Positions 24,055-32,467 of a stretch of 64,000 bases of DNA are shown here, in pieces. The notes beneath the pieces are model-generated. The model ran no database searches. It was not told the DNA's origin and saw nothing but the letters and a program-made list of their open reading frames with translations. A program made the position numbers and the translations under genes. Source of the DNA: Magnetospirillum sp. XM-1 (lineage in GTDB: Bacteria; Pseudomonadota; Alphaproteobacteria; Rhodospirillales; Magnetospirillaceae); assembly GCF_001511835.1 (NCBI RefSeq), contig NZ_LN997849.1, forward strand, positions 62,001-126,000, written 5' to 3'. The number at the start of each line of letters is the position of its first letter. Positions within the stretch are counted from its first letter, which is position 1.

Positions 24055-24142
24055 GCCATCCAGGACGACCGCATTCCTCGGGGGCGGATCCCGAATCGGG
24101 GTCCGGCCCCAAATCCTTCCTGCATCTGTGCAGGAGGCTGGG

Positions 24143-25957
24143 ATGGCGGGACGTTCGACGGGGCTGGGGGATGCCGGGGCGAAGATCGGCGGAGCGAGGA
24201 AGGATCTCTGGGCGTCGCGCGGCATGGCGCTTTCCGATCTCGACGGCATGACCGGTGCCGAGGCGGCCCAGTACGTCACCAAGGATGCCGTCTGGCCGAA
24301 GCCGGACTGGGCGGCCCTGATCGCTGCGGGCATGGAACCGGCGGCGGCCGCGCGGGTGAAGATCCTCCGCGACGGCCTGGCTGCGAAGCCGCTCGATCGG
24401 CCCGAGGAGCGCCCGCGCTATGTGGCGATGGTCGGCGAGATCCGCGCGGCTCTGGAATCCGTCCGCACGGTCCAGGACTTCGCTGCGATCTCCAATTCGT
24501 ATGTCGAGCGCGTCCGTGGGATGAGCCAGGCCGGGGACAAGGAGGGCGTGCGGCGCTTCTATTCGGCCATGAAGGTCGCCGGCAGGATGCAGGTTTCCGC
24601 CTTCCCCTTGAATGGGCGCGAGCTGCGCAAGGCCGAGGCGCTGGTGCGCACCGGCTGGCCCTCGGCGGAAGCCGAGCTCCCGTGGATGAAGGGGATCGAG
24701 ATCGAGGTTTGGCCGGGCCGCGCGGGCGAGGATCCGACCTTCGCCGTGCGGCGCCTCGGACGCCTCGCGGGTATGGAATTCGATTCCAGGGAAGAGGCGA
24801 TGGAGCGTCTGAAGGCCGATTGGGAGGCCAAAAGGGCGAAGCGCACCAGCCACGAGGAACCGAACCGCCCGCATCTGGACGATCTCAAGCGGATCGGGCC
24901 GGACCACCGCCGGGGGCGCGATGTCCATTCCGAGGATTTCGTCCGGGTGTTCGGCTTCCGCGGCGTCGAATTCGGGAATTGGGTCGCCGACGACGAGCGC
25001 CGGAAGTCGATGAACGCGGCCTTCGACGGGATGATGGACCTCGCCGAGATCATGGGCGTCGAGCCGAAGGGCCTTTCCTTGGATGGGCGGCTCGGCCTCG
25101 CCTTCGGTTCCCGCGGCAAGGGGAGCTTCGCGGCGCATTACGAACCGGGCAAGGAGGTCATCAACCTCACCAAGCTGAGTGGGGCCGGCTCGCTTGCGCA
25201 CGAATGGTTCCACGCGGTCGATCACTATTTCGGCGAAGTCGGCCGCCCAGATGCCTGGAAGGGTGGGGCGCGTGGCATGAGCGGCTGGATGGAGATGGCG
25301 TCCTATCCCGGAGAACCCAGGGAGAAGATCGTCCGCGTCGACGTGCTGCCGACCGGAAAGCAGAAGCCGGTGTACGGCATGGTCCATCGGCTCGATCATC
25401 TGCCGAGGGAGACCTATGCGGCTTCGGACGCGGTGATGCGGACGGCGGTCGGGCGGCGGCATGACGCCGACTTCTTCCGGCAGGCCTGCCGCCTGAGCGG
25501 GAACGCGGGAAGCAGCGGCTACTGGGCCCGCCCGACCGAGCTGGGGGCGCGCGCCTTCGAATCCTGGGCGTTCGACAGGCTGGCGGAGAAGGGACGGAAG
25601 AGCGACTACCTCGTCCATGGCGTCGAGCCGGAGAGGTACGCCGATTCCAGCCGCTACAAGGGCAACCCGTATCCCACGGGCGAGGAACGGGTCGCCATCA
25701 ACCGCGCCTTCGATGGCCTGGCCCACGAGCTGGCCGGGCATCTCGGGCGGGCGCAGGAGAAGGCGGCGGATTTCGATGTGCTGGCCGGCCGTCCCGCGCC
25801 GAAGCCGATCGTGCTGGCGGAGGTGCCGCGCCTGGCGGCCATTCCCGCCTCCGCCAACCCCAAAGGGATCCACGGGGCCGAGCAGCTTAGCTTCGGCTTC
25901 CTCGGCCCGGCGGCGGCGCTACCCAAGAAGTCGGCGGATCGCGGCGCTGGTCGCTGA
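24143..25957 (+). CDS. LPD1-like zincin domain protein with shared C-terminal tail
   Basis: AGGAGG precedes the ATG. The 604-residue protein has a helical N-terminus (about 1-200) and a domain around residues 260-560 with SLAHEWFHAVDHYFG (about 350-364). That is the HExxH-type metal site, in the order HEW-x-HA-x-D, typical of the large-polyvalent-protein-associated domain LPD1. Downstream sequence (EMASYPGEP, RPTELGARAFESW) also fits. About residues 560-604 are the shared tail. LPD proteins are carried by plasmids and phages and are thought to enter recipients with the DNA; proteolytic activity is inferred. Confidence 0.75.
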   Translation: MAGRSTGLGDAGAKIGGARKDLWASRGMALSDLDGMTGAEAAQYVTKDAVWPKPDWAALIAAGMEPAAAARVKILRDGLAAKPLDRPEERPRYVAMVGEIRAALESVRTVQDFAAISNSYVERVRGMSQAGDKEGVRRFYSAMKVAGRMQVSAFPLNGRELRKAEALVRTGWPSAEAELPWMKGIEIEVWPGRAGEDPTFAVRRLGRLAGMEFDSREEAMERLKADWEAKRAKRTSHEEPNRPHLDDLKRIGPDHRRGRDVHSEDFVRVFGFRGVEFGNWVADDERRKSMNAAFDGMMDLAEIMGVEPKGLSLDGRLGLAFGSRGKGSFAAHYEPGKEVINLTKLSGAGSLAHEWFHAVDHYFGEVGRPDAWKGGARGMSGWMEMASYPGEPREKIVRVDVLPTGKQKPVYGMVHRLDHLPRETYAASDAVMRTAVGRRHDADFFRQACRLSGNAGSSGYWARPTELGARAFESWAFDRLAEKGRKSDYLVHGVEPERYADSSRYKGNPYPTGEERVAINRAFDGLAHELAGHLGRAQEKAADFDVLAGRPAPKPIVLAEVPRLAAIPASANPKGIHGAEQLSFGFLGPAAALPKKSADRGAGR

Positions 25958-26047
25958 GCCGTCCAGAGCGGCGATCCTGGGATCGGAGATCGGACCCAGT
26001 TCCCCGGTATGCCCGAGCTGGTCGGGTTTGGATTGGAGAGGATTCCC

Positions 26048-27193
26048 ATGAGCCTCGGCAATGTCTTCGTCGCCACCACCGACAGGATGATCATCGGCGG
26101 TAAGCCGACGCCGGAGGATGTCGAGGAGATCCTCGACATGCACCGCGATGCGCCGAAGCAGGTCATCGCCGAGATCATGCCCGCTCTGCTCCTGTCGGAG
26201 AGCCATGCCGTCGCTGGGTGCGGCCATGCGGATCTCCGGAGGCTTTCGAAGCGAGCCAATGCCGACGCTTTCGCGAGCCGGGCGAAGGACGGCGCGTTCT
26301 CCGATGGGCTTTCCTTGGCGGTCCAGGCCATGTCCTGGCGGAACCTCGGCGAGAACCGGGAATGCGTGTTCTCGGAGGCGGCGATCCATGGCGGTGCGCT
26401 GATCCTCGATAGGGCTGGCGATTCCACGAAGGATGACCTCTTCCCGACCGACGAGGAGATCATCACGGATCGGTTCGGTAGCCTGGTTCTCACCGAAGCC
26501 TCGCGGGACGCGGCCATCGGTGCTTTCGGCCGCATCGTCGGTCAGCATGTCGCCGAGCAGGCCGACGGCAATTGGGGCCTGGCCTATGAGCCGATCGACA
26601 AGGCGATGGAGATGTTCTCTGGGGCCGGTCTCGATCGACCGAGCCTGCATCGCTGCCAGGAGCTTTTCTTGGGCTCGTTGCGTTCGGACGATGTCGAACA
26701 ATGGCTCTGCGCGGCGATGGAGAACCCGACGGACCAGGACCTTTCCTATCCGCCTTCCATCCTTGCGCTCGGTGTCCGCGCTTCCGTCGGCGACGAACCG
26801 GAGGCCTTCGAAGCGGCGCTGTCAGACCTTGCGGCCGAGCTGTCGGCCGAAGGCAGGCCGTGGTCCGCGCATGAGGCGCTGGAGACTCTGTTCTCCGTTC
26901 GCAGCGAAATCGAGGCTACCGCCGGAAGCACCTTCGAGGAGTCGTTCGCTGAACTCTGCGGGCGGCATGGCTACCCCTCTCCCGAATACGACGGCACCGA
27001 GCCGTGCCTGTCGGACCCCTTCAGGCAGGGAGCGGAGACCGGGGTGGAGATGGAGGATGCGCCGCGCCTGGCCGCCATTCCTGCTTCCGCCACCCCCAGC
27101 GGGATTCACGGTGCCGAGCAGCTCAGCTTCGGCTTCCTCGGCCCGGCGGCGGCGCTGCCCGCGAAGTCGGCGGATCGCGGGGCCGGGAGGTAG
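26048..27193 (+). CDS. hypothetical helical protein with shared C-terminal tail
   Basis: GAGAGG lies before the ATG at 26048. Of 381 residues, most are helical and acidic with no cysteine cluster, signal peptide or enzymatic motif. The last 45 residues (RLAAIPASATPSGIHGAEQL, then SFGFLGPAAALP and DRGAGR) are nearly identical to the tail of the LPD1-like protein just upstream, and the DNA encoding both tails is also close. The bodies of the two proteins are unrelated by eye. Probably cotranscribed with or close behind 24143. Confidence 0.6.
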   Translation: MSLGNVFVATTDRMIIGGKPTPEDVEEILDMHRDAPKQVIAEIMPALLLSESHAVAGCGHADLRRLSKRANADAFASRAKDGAFSDGLSLAVQAMSWRNLGENRECVFSEAAIHGGALILDRAGDSTKDDLFPTDEEIITDRFGSLVLTEASRDAAIGAFGRIVGQHVAEQADGNWGLAYEPIDKAMEMFSGAGLDRPSLHRCQELFLGSLRSDDVEQWLCAAMENPTDQDLSYPPSILALGVRASVGDEPEAFEAALSDLAAELSAEGRPWSAHEALETLFSVRSEIEATAGSTFEESFAELCGRHGYPSPEYDGTEPCLSDPFRQGAETGVEMEDAPRLAAIPASATPSGIHGAEQLSFGFLGPAAALPAKSADRGAGR

Positions 27194-27244
27194 GGGCTTC
27201 CAATGTCGATTGTCGGCCCTGGGGGTTGCCGGTCGCCGGGCAGC

Positions 27245-27254
27245 CCCCATGTCG
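27245..27254 (+). promoter_or_regulatory. promoter-like box CCCCATGTCG
   Basis: Box 34 bases upstream of the start at 27289. Confidence 0.35.
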
Positions 27255-27288
27255 CTTCCGGGTGGGAGGGCTGGAGGCCGCGTCGGGG

Positions 27289-27939
27289 ATGCGGAAGGGA
27301 ATCGGCTGGGGGCTGGGAGCCGCGACGCTGGCGATGACGCCGGCGCTGGCCATGGCGTCGCTGCTGCCGGGCGGCAAATGCACCGGGGGCATCCTCGAAC
27401 GGGGCAACTGCCTCGTCACGAAGGTGTCCGGCGGCATGATCACCATCGCCTGGGGCGTGATCATCATCGCCTTGGTGTTCGTCGGCGTCATGACGCTCTT
27501 CGGGAAGAAGGATCTCTGGAAGGTCTGGCTGGCCTTCGGGGGCGGCGCGCTGGTGCTGATCCTCCTTCCCTTCCTCATGGGGACGTTCAAGGAGCTGGGC
27601 GAGCCGGAGATCGTGCCGTGCGGCGCCGGGGAGCGGTGCATCCTCGCCAACGAGTCCCCTCCCGAGAAGTGGCTGGTCCCCTCCGGGGTGCCGACGACGA
27701 CGGCCTTCGCCTGCTTCCGCGTGGCGGCGGGAAGCGTGGAGCAATACACGGGCTGCCTGCGGGCTTCCGGGGTGGCCTACGCCTTCCCCTGCGCGTCCGG
27801 CGGCCGTTGCGTGCAGCCGCCCGGCGAGCCCGCGCGGGCCTGGGCCCTTCCGCCCGGAACGACGGACGCAGAGGCCTTCGCCTGCGCGTCGCGGCCGGGC
27901 ATGGATGGGCGGGCCTTCCGGGCCTGCCTGGGCAGATAG
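27289..27939 (+). CDS. VirB2/TrbC pilin-like membrane protein with cysteine-rich extension
   Basis: A signal peptide (about 1-22) precedes two hydrophobic segments (about 48-68 and 78-98) split by a short basic turn (GKKDLWK), the plan of VirB2/TrbC pilins. A C-terminal extension of about 110 residues is unusual for pilins. It holds paired cysteines in repeated AFACF/AFPCA/AFACA units, probably disulfide-bonded outside the membrane. Two more membrane protein genes follow. A type IV secretion role is plausible but not shown. Confidence 0.5.
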   Translation: MRKGIGWGLGAATLAMTPALAMASLLPGGKCTGGILERGNCLVTKVSGGMITIAWGVIIIALVFVGVMTLFGKKDLWKVWLAFGGGALVLILLPFLMGTFKELGEPEIVPCGAGERCILANESPPEKWLVPSGVPTTTAFACFRVAAGSVEQYTGCLRASGVAYAFPCASGGRCVQPPGEPARAWALPPGTTDAEAFACASRPGMDGRAFRACLGR

Positions 27940-27949
27940 GAGGGCAGCC

Positions 27950-28405
27950 ATGAGATCGATCGTCCTCGCGGCCGTGGCCGCGCTCTTCCTCCTCCTCTCC
28001 GGGGCCTCCGGGCCGGCGTCCGCGCTGGATCTCGGGGGCTACGTCCAGTTGCCGAACAAGCCCTCCTCCGGAACGCTGGTCATGCCGGACAGCGCGCCGG
28101 AGCCCGCCGCCTTCTCCTCCTGCGCGGACAGCGGCTTCCTGTCGTCGGCGGTGTGCAGGGCGGGCACCACGGCCCGGTTCATGGTGGCCCTGGGCAAATA
28201 CCTGTTCTTCCTCGGCCTGATCTCGGTCGCCGTGATCTGGCCGCTGCTGGCGCTGCTGGCCAACAACCAGACGATCACCGTCATGGGGAAGAGCTACCAG
28301 CTGCGCGAATTCGTCTGGCCGTTCTTCCTGTCGTGCTGCGGCGGGGCATTCCTCATCTCGGGCTCCGGGATGCTGTTCGCCTTCCTCACGACGGGCGCCG
28401 GCTGA
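27950..28405 (+). CDS. exported membrane protein, possible type IV secretion component
   Basis: AGGAGGG precedes the ATG, ten bases after the previous stop. Residues 1-23 are a signal peptide. A polar region with a cysteine pair (SSCADSGFLSSAVC) follows, then two hydrophobic segments (about 85-107 and 122-145), the second after a charged REFVW and carrying CC. Size and layout recall small inner-membrane proteins of IncI/Dot-Icm-like systems, but no specific family was recognised. Confidence 0.5.
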   Translation: MRSIVLAAVAALFLLLSGASGPASALDLGGYVQLPNKPSSGTLVMPDSAPEPAAFSSCADSGFLSSAVCRAGTTARFMVALGKYLFFLGLISVAVIWPLLALLANNQTITVMGKSYQLREFVWPFFLSCCGGAFLISGSGMLFAFLTTGAG

Positions 28406-28409
28406 CGCG

Positions 28410-28419
28410 CCCCATCTTC
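28410..28419 (+). promoter_or_regulatory. promoter-like box CCCCATCTTC
   Basis: Exact consensus, 38 bases upstream of 28458, immediately after the previous stop. Confidence 0.4.
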
Positions 28420-28457
28420 TCCCGGACGCGCCCGCATCCAGCGGGAACGCGGTTCCG

Positions 28458-28964
28458 ATGGAGGACCCGATGGGAGGTGTGCTGAGAACCATCATGGCGT
28501 CGGTGCTGCTGTACCGCATCAGCCGCTGGCTGGCGCCGATCGTGGCCCCGCTCATCCTGCTCTGGCTGGCTGCGGGCCTGATCTACATGAACAGCTACTG
28601 GGTGGCGCCCGTCTCGCTGGCCATCCTCGTCTGGACCTACCATCGCCAGCGCCAGTCCGAGACCACCGGCATCCCGATCAACGAGAGATCGTTCCGGATG
28701 CTGAAGACGATCCGGACGGCTTCGGCGGTCATCGCGATCGTCGCCTGCATGATGTCCTGGAACCGGTATGCGCATCCTAGGGCGGAAGGGCCTACCCAGA
28801 CGGCCGTCAGCTCCGGGCCTGCGGCATCCTCGCCGGTGGCCCAGGCCGCACCCGCCCAGCCGGCCGGGCCTGCGGCGGCCGCTGTTCCGCCATCGGGCCC
28901 GATCGTCGTCAAGCCCCGCTCCTCGGGTTCCAGCGCGGCGATCCTGGACGACGGCACCCGCTGA
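28458..28964 (+). CDS. membrane protein with proline/alanine-rich tail (168 aa)
   Basis: Three hydrophobic segments (about 10-35, 38-55 and 87-103) are followed by a low-complexity tail of proline, alanine and serine that is probably periplasmic. An in-frame ATG at 28470 is an alternative start. It completes the membrane protein group begun at 27289. No family was recognised; a role in the same envelope complex is inferred from position only. Confidence 0.5.
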   Translation: MEDPMGGVLRTIMASVLLYRISRWLAPIVAPLILLWLAAGLIYMNSYWVAPVSLAILVWTYHRQRQSETTGIPINERSFRMLKTIRTASAVIAIVACMMSWNRYAHPRAEGPTQTAVSSGPAASSPVAQAAPAQPAGPAAAAVPPSGPIVVKPRSSGSSAAILDDGTR

Positions 28965-28983
28965 TCGGCGCCGGATGCGGAAA

Positions 28984-29011
28984 GGGCGCCGAGGAGGAAT
29001 CCCCGGCGCCC
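28984..29011. terminator. bidirectional terminator hairpin
   Basis: GGGCGCCG/CGGCGCCC, an 8-bp perfect stem with a 12-base loop, lies between convergent genes ending at 28964 and 29034. Confidence 0.6.
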
Positions 29012-29033
29012 TTCCTGCGTCGATCCCGCCGCA

Positions 29034-29975
29034 TCAGGATCGGGCGATGCGCTCGGCCAGACGGGTGCGGTAGAGGATGGCGTCGCCTGGCGGCAGGGCG
29101 TTCCGGGCTTCGTCCGCCCGTCCCTTCAGCTCGGCGAAGGCGCTTTGCCGGGATCCGTCGATCTCCATCTCCACCAGGGCGTCGATGCGGGCGGAGGCGT
29201 CGTCCATGCCGATGTCGGTCAGCAGGGCTCTCATGAGGGTGTCGCAGCGGCGCGGCGTGAGCAGGTGGGCGATGTCGCCGGCCTTGGCCGTTCCCCGGCT
29301 CCATGCGACGAAGGCATCCTCGCTCGCATCGAAGGCGTGGAATTCCGCCTCGGTGGGCAGCAGGCGCTTCGTGCGGCCGGCTTCGCGCGCGGCGGCGTCC
29401 AGCAGGGCCTTCCGTTCCTCGGGCGTGCCGATCCAGTAGTCGCGCAGCAGGGATTCCCGGACGAAGTCGGCGCGGCGGACGGTGAGGCGGGGGATGACGT
29501 CGATGGCGCGGATGCGGCCGGCCTCCCAGTCGGCGAAGGCCTTCTCGCTGTCCTTCCACTCGGCGTATTCGACGCACTTCATCTCGGTGAGCAGGAAGCC
29601 GAGGCTCTTGGGGGCGCCGCCCTGAATGGCGAACAGGAAGGCGGCGTGCATCCCTTCCTTCGTGCCGGCGTCGACCTCCCGGTCGGCGAGGAAGCGGCGG
29701 GCGATGGCGCGCTGGATGGCGGGATCGTTGCGGATGGCCGGATCCTCGTGCTCGTCGAAGCCGATCCAGTCGAGCTGGGTGCTGGTCGGGTTCTCGATGA
29801 CGGCCAGGGCCTTCAGCAGCCTCGGATCGGTCGGCCTCGGCTCGGCAGGCGCTTGCGCTCCTTGCTTCGGAGGCATGGAAAGGCCGGGCATGGAGGGCGA
29901 GGGCTTGAGGACGAGGGCGGGCGCAGCCGCCGGAGCGGCGCCCTTCTTCGGCAGGGACACGGGAAGGCGGGCCAT
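29034..29975 (-). CDS. hypothetical protein (313 aa)
   Basis: GGAG lies eight bases before the ATG at 29975, and a promoter-like box is 32 bases upstream on the same strand. The N-terminal 50 residues are proline- and alanine-rich (linker-like). The rest is helical with repeated short helices (DEHEDPAIRNDPAIQRAIAR), perhaps helical repeats. It has no signal peptide and no enzyme motif. No family was recognised. Confidence 0.6.
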   Translation of the reverse strand: MARLPVSLPKKGAAPAAAPALVLKPSPSMPGLSMPPKQGAQAPAEPRPTDPRLLKALAVIENPTSTQLDWIGFDEHEDPAIRNDPAIQRAIARRFLADREVDAGTKEGMHAAFLFAIQGGAPKSLGFLLTEMKCVEYAEWKDSEKAFADWEAGRIRAIDVIPRLTVRRADFVRESLLRDYWIGTPEERKALLDAAAREAGRTKRLLPTEAEFHAFDASEDAFVAWSRGTAKAGDIAHLLTPRRCDTLMRALLTDIGMDDASARIDALVEMEIDGSRQSAFAELKGRADEARNALPPGDAILYRTRLAERIARS

Positions 29976-30007
29976 GCGGGTTCTCCATCGGCGGCTGTCG
30001 ATGGGAA

Positions 30008-30017
30008 GAAGATGTGG
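30008..30017 (-). promoter_or_regulatory. promoter-like box CCACATCTTC
   Basis: Minus-strand copy, 32 bases upstream of 29975, preceded by CCGG like several plus-strand copies. Confidence 0.4.
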
Positions 30018-30039
30018 CCGGACGATCCGGGAAGGGAGG

Positions 30040-30363
30040 CTATTCCTGCTCCATGCGCCGCTGGGCGGCCGGATCGAGAAGGTAGGGCGTCGGGTCGTCC
30101 AGGGTGTCCAGCGCGGTGATGCGGTAGGAGCAGCCGATGCGGCGGGGCGCGGTCGCTCGGCGCCGGAGCCTTGAGCGCACGAATTCCTGGGCGGCGGACA
30201 GATCCGGGACATGGATGGAGCGGGCCGCCAGGCGGGAGCCGCGTCGTCCGTGGGCTATGATCACGATCACATCGCCCAGCAGATCCCGCTCGACCTCCAT
30301 CCGGTAGATCCGGTGGTGGTCGAGGGCGTCGCTGTCCGCTTCGAGCTGCACGGCGAAGAGCAT
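30040..30363 (-). CDS. possible WGR-like domain protein (107 aa)
   Basis: The ATG at 30363 follows GAGGATCCC. Residues about 18-85 (HRIYRMEVERDLLGDVIVII, then AHGRRGSRLAARSI and a basic helix) resemble the plan of WGR domains: Y-x-[I/M]-E-V, a G-x-W/I-V strand, an HGR/WGR turn and a lysine/arginine-rich helix. The signature tryptophan is replaced by histidine. WGR domains bind nucleic acids or accompany regulators. It sits next to the origin. The assignment is tentative. Confidence 0.45.
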   Translation of the reverse strand: MLFAVQLEADSDALDHHRIYRMEVERDLLGDVIVIIAHGRRGSRLAARSIHVPDLSAAQEFVRSRLRRRATAPRRIGCSYRITALDTLDDPTPYLLDPAAQRRMEQE

Positions 30364-30729
30364 GGGATCCTCGGCTGGTTCCCGGGGATTCTGGCACGGT
30401 GTCCGCCTCAAGTCCACGACGGCCTGCGGCGGCGAGGCGGAGCCGATTCCTCCGCTGGATCAAGCAGTTGCATGGGGTCGCGGCGGCGAGATGGCGGCGA
30501 GAGCCCGGGATGGAGGGCAGGGCTTGGATCATCGCCCTCGCCGCCGCATGATGGGTCAAGTCCTTGAAGGCAAAAGCGATCTTGTCGCCGCAGCGTCTTT
30601 GATCATGCCGAAACGGCCTGTCCGGCGGCACGAAGCCTGCCGTGCTCCCTCATGCCGTTCCGCATCCCCCTCTGATGAGCAATGGGCGGGTGGGTCGGCG
30701 AAGGCGGTGGCCATCCCTGTTCCTGGCGT

Positions 30730-30778
30730 CCCTACTACAGTTAGATCTTTCTGTTATATGGGGTTAGATGGTTAACGG
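30730..30778. other. AT-rich segment near the origin (possible unwinding region)
   Basis: An island of A and T with two GTTAGAT repeats (30740 and 30763) in an otherwise very GC-rich sequence, about 40 bases from the first iteron. This is where a DNA unwinding element would be expected. Between 30418 and 30730 no gene was found. Confidence 0.5.
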
Positions 30779-30818
30779 GTCGATTCGTCGTTTCGAATCA
30801 TCGGCTTGCGGCGTGGAT

Positions 30819-30975
30819 TGCACGCGATGTTCCGAAGAAGCGCACGCGATCCTCCGTAGCGTTGCACGCGTTCTTCCGAGATTCGGCGCACGCGATCCTC
30901 CGAGCCGGGATTCCGGTTATCCACAGCCTTATCCACGGAACCTGTGGATAAGTCCGAATGCACGCGATCTTCCGA
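30819..30975 (+). repeat. iteron array 1 (five copies)
   Basis: Five copies of TGCACGCGATCCTCCGA or close variants start at 30819, 30841, 30863, 30887 and 30959. The first four are spaced 22-24 bases apart, about two helical turns. Three DnaA boxes lie between copies four and five. The array lies just downstream of the repA stop and, with the AT-rich patch, probably forms the replication origin. Confidence 0.9.
30917..30951. other. DnaA box cluster of the origin
   Basis: TTATCCACA (30917-30925), TTATCCACG (30929-30937) and an inverted TTATCCACA (30943-30951): two perfect and one near-perfect DnaA box. The host initiator probably cooperates with the plasmid initiator here. Confidence 0.85.
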
Positions 30976-30982
30976 GGCCCGC

Positions 30983-32098
30983 TCAATCGGCCGCGCTCCC
31001 GTCGTCGACGATCTCGTCGGGACCTTCTTCGAGGATATCCGGCCCTTCCTCGTCCGCGCGGGCGGCCTGGGCGTCGAGGATTTCCCTCATGGTGCGTTGT
31101 TCGGCCTCGATGGGCAGCTCGGCGTCGTCCGGGGCCAGCCGGATGCTCCTTTCGCCATCCTCGTCCGGCTCTATGTATTCGTCGATGACGGCCGGGCCGC
31201 GCATCGGCAGCAGGAGTTCTGCGGTCTTGTGGCTGAAGGAGACGAGGATCCGTTCGTTGCCGCCCCAGCGCCAGGTGTCGCCTCCGAGCTGCTCCGCGAT
31301 CTCACGGCCGGGGCCGTTGCCATCGAAGGACAGGGTCATGCGGTACTGGGGAAGGCTGTCCCGGTCGATGATCTTCTTGAGGTAGACCTTGAAGTTCCGC
31401 AGCTCCTGCTCGGAGCCGCATTTCTCGGCGAGGCGGGGAAGGCTGACGGTCCAGTGCTTCTGGCGGCCGCAGTGCTTGCGGGCCAGTTCGTAGAGGCGGC
31501 GCTCGAGGCCCATCTGTAAGCGGAAGTAGGCGCGATCGATGGTGAGCACGCGCCGATCCTCGACGATGGCGCGGAACATCCATTTGTTCAGCGTCACCTC
31601 GACGGCGGCCATGATCTTTCTTCCTGAGGTGGTCGTGCGCTCGATGACGCGGTAGGAGTCGATCCAGGAGAAGCCGCGGCGTTCGCGCTCCTCGTTGTGG
31701 CCCGAGGTGATGGTGGTGCGGATGGTGGTGGATTGCAGGCGGTCGAGGGCGCTCATGCACCCTTCGTAGGCGGCCTTGCCGGTGCCGCGACCCGTGAGGC
31801 GCAGGAAGTCGTAGGCGGCGAAGTGCATTGTGCGGCTGACCGGCTCGCCGCGCTCGATGCGGCCGTTGATCAGGGACGTGAGGTAGATCAGTACGTCCTT
31901 GTCCCAGATAGTGGCGATTCCGCCTGCGCCGGCGCTCACCTCGATGCGCACGGCCCCGTCGTCGTAGATGAAGGGCTTGACCCGCTTCTGCTTCTGGAGG
32001 CTGAAGAAGGGGAATTCCATGAGCGCGCGCTCGTCCTTGACGGGCGCGTTGATGATGCTTTCCAGGAAGAGATCGACCTGCTCTCCATCCGACGCCAT
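30983..32098 (-). CDS. repA: plasmid replication initiator, RPA (RepA-A) family
   Basis: The 371-residue product has the RPA-family plan. About residues 20-110 contain ALMEFPFFSLQKQKRVKPF, then VLIYLTSLINGRIERGEPVS and FAAYDFLRLTGRGTG. A DNA-binding region follows (ALDRLQSTTIRTTI, FSWIDSYRV, then RAYFRLQMGLERRLYELARK). The C-terminal 60 residues are acidic. Iteron arrays lie on both sides, the upstream one covering its promoter, which implies autoregulation. AGGGGGA precedes the ATG at 32098; longer in-frame extensions run through iterons and are unlikely. Confidence 0.9.
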   Translation of the reverse strand: MASDGEQVDLFLESIINAPVKDERALMEFPFFSLQKQKRVKPFIYDDGAVRIEVSAGAGGIATIWDKDVLIYLTSLINGRIERGEPVSRTMHFAAYDFLRLTGRGTGKAAYEGCMSALDRLQSTTIRTTITSGHNEERERRGFSWIDSYRVIERTTTSGRKIMAAVEVTLNKWMFRAIVEDRRVLTIDRAYFRLQMGLERRLYELARKHCGRQKHWTVSLPRLAEKCGSEQELRNFKVYLKKIIDRDSLPQYRMTLSFDGNGPGREIAEQLGGDTWRWGGNERILVSFSHKTAELLLPMRGPAVIDEYIEPDEDGERSIRLAPDDAELPIEAEQRTMREILDAQAARADEEGPDILEEGPDEIVDDGSAAD

Positions 32099-32123
32099 GC
32101 GGTCCCCCTTTTCCGGAAGCCGG

Positions 32124-32393
32124 TGCACGCGATCCTCCGATGGTGCACGCGATATTCCGTGGCTCGCGCATGATGACTCGACGGCGCGGCTGGAGTCGAG
32201 TCGAATCTGCACGCGATCCTCCGAACCCGCACGCGATCCTCCGATGCGGTGGCCTGAGCTGATTGCACGCGATGCACCGTGCCGAATCCCGGATACGGAG
32301 GGCTGCCGAATCGCTGGAGTCGCGCTCCAGACTTCGGACTCCGGCCTGCGAGGCGCTGCACGCGATCCTCCGATTGCGCATGCGATCCTCCGA
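32124..32393 (+). repeat. iteron array 2 (seven copies) in the repA promoter region
   Basis: Copies of the 17-bp iteron start at 32124, 32144, 32208, 32228, 32264, 32357 and 32377. They form close pairs 20 bases apart plus one single copy, unlike the regular array 1. A GACTCGA/TCGAGTC inverted repeat lies at 32175-32203. The position upstream of repA fits autoregulation and copy-number control. No gene lies between 32099 and 32467. Confidence 0.88.
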
Positions 32394-32467
32394 GGCCGGG
32401 GCCTTGATGTTCACGATGCGATGATGGTATGCTCCCGAAAGGTTCCGGCCCCTTCAGGAGATCTCCC

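Noticed and set aside
30819..32393. Regular short repeats that might be a CRISPR array
   Set aside because: The repeat is 17 bp with spacers of 3-75 bases, sits on both sides of a replication initiator gene with DnaA boxes, and no cas gene is present; these are iterons.
31302..32414. Second long minus-strand frame across repA and the iterons
   Set aside because: Its translation repeats iteron-encoded strings and low-complexity arginine/proline runs; it overlaps repA in another frame.
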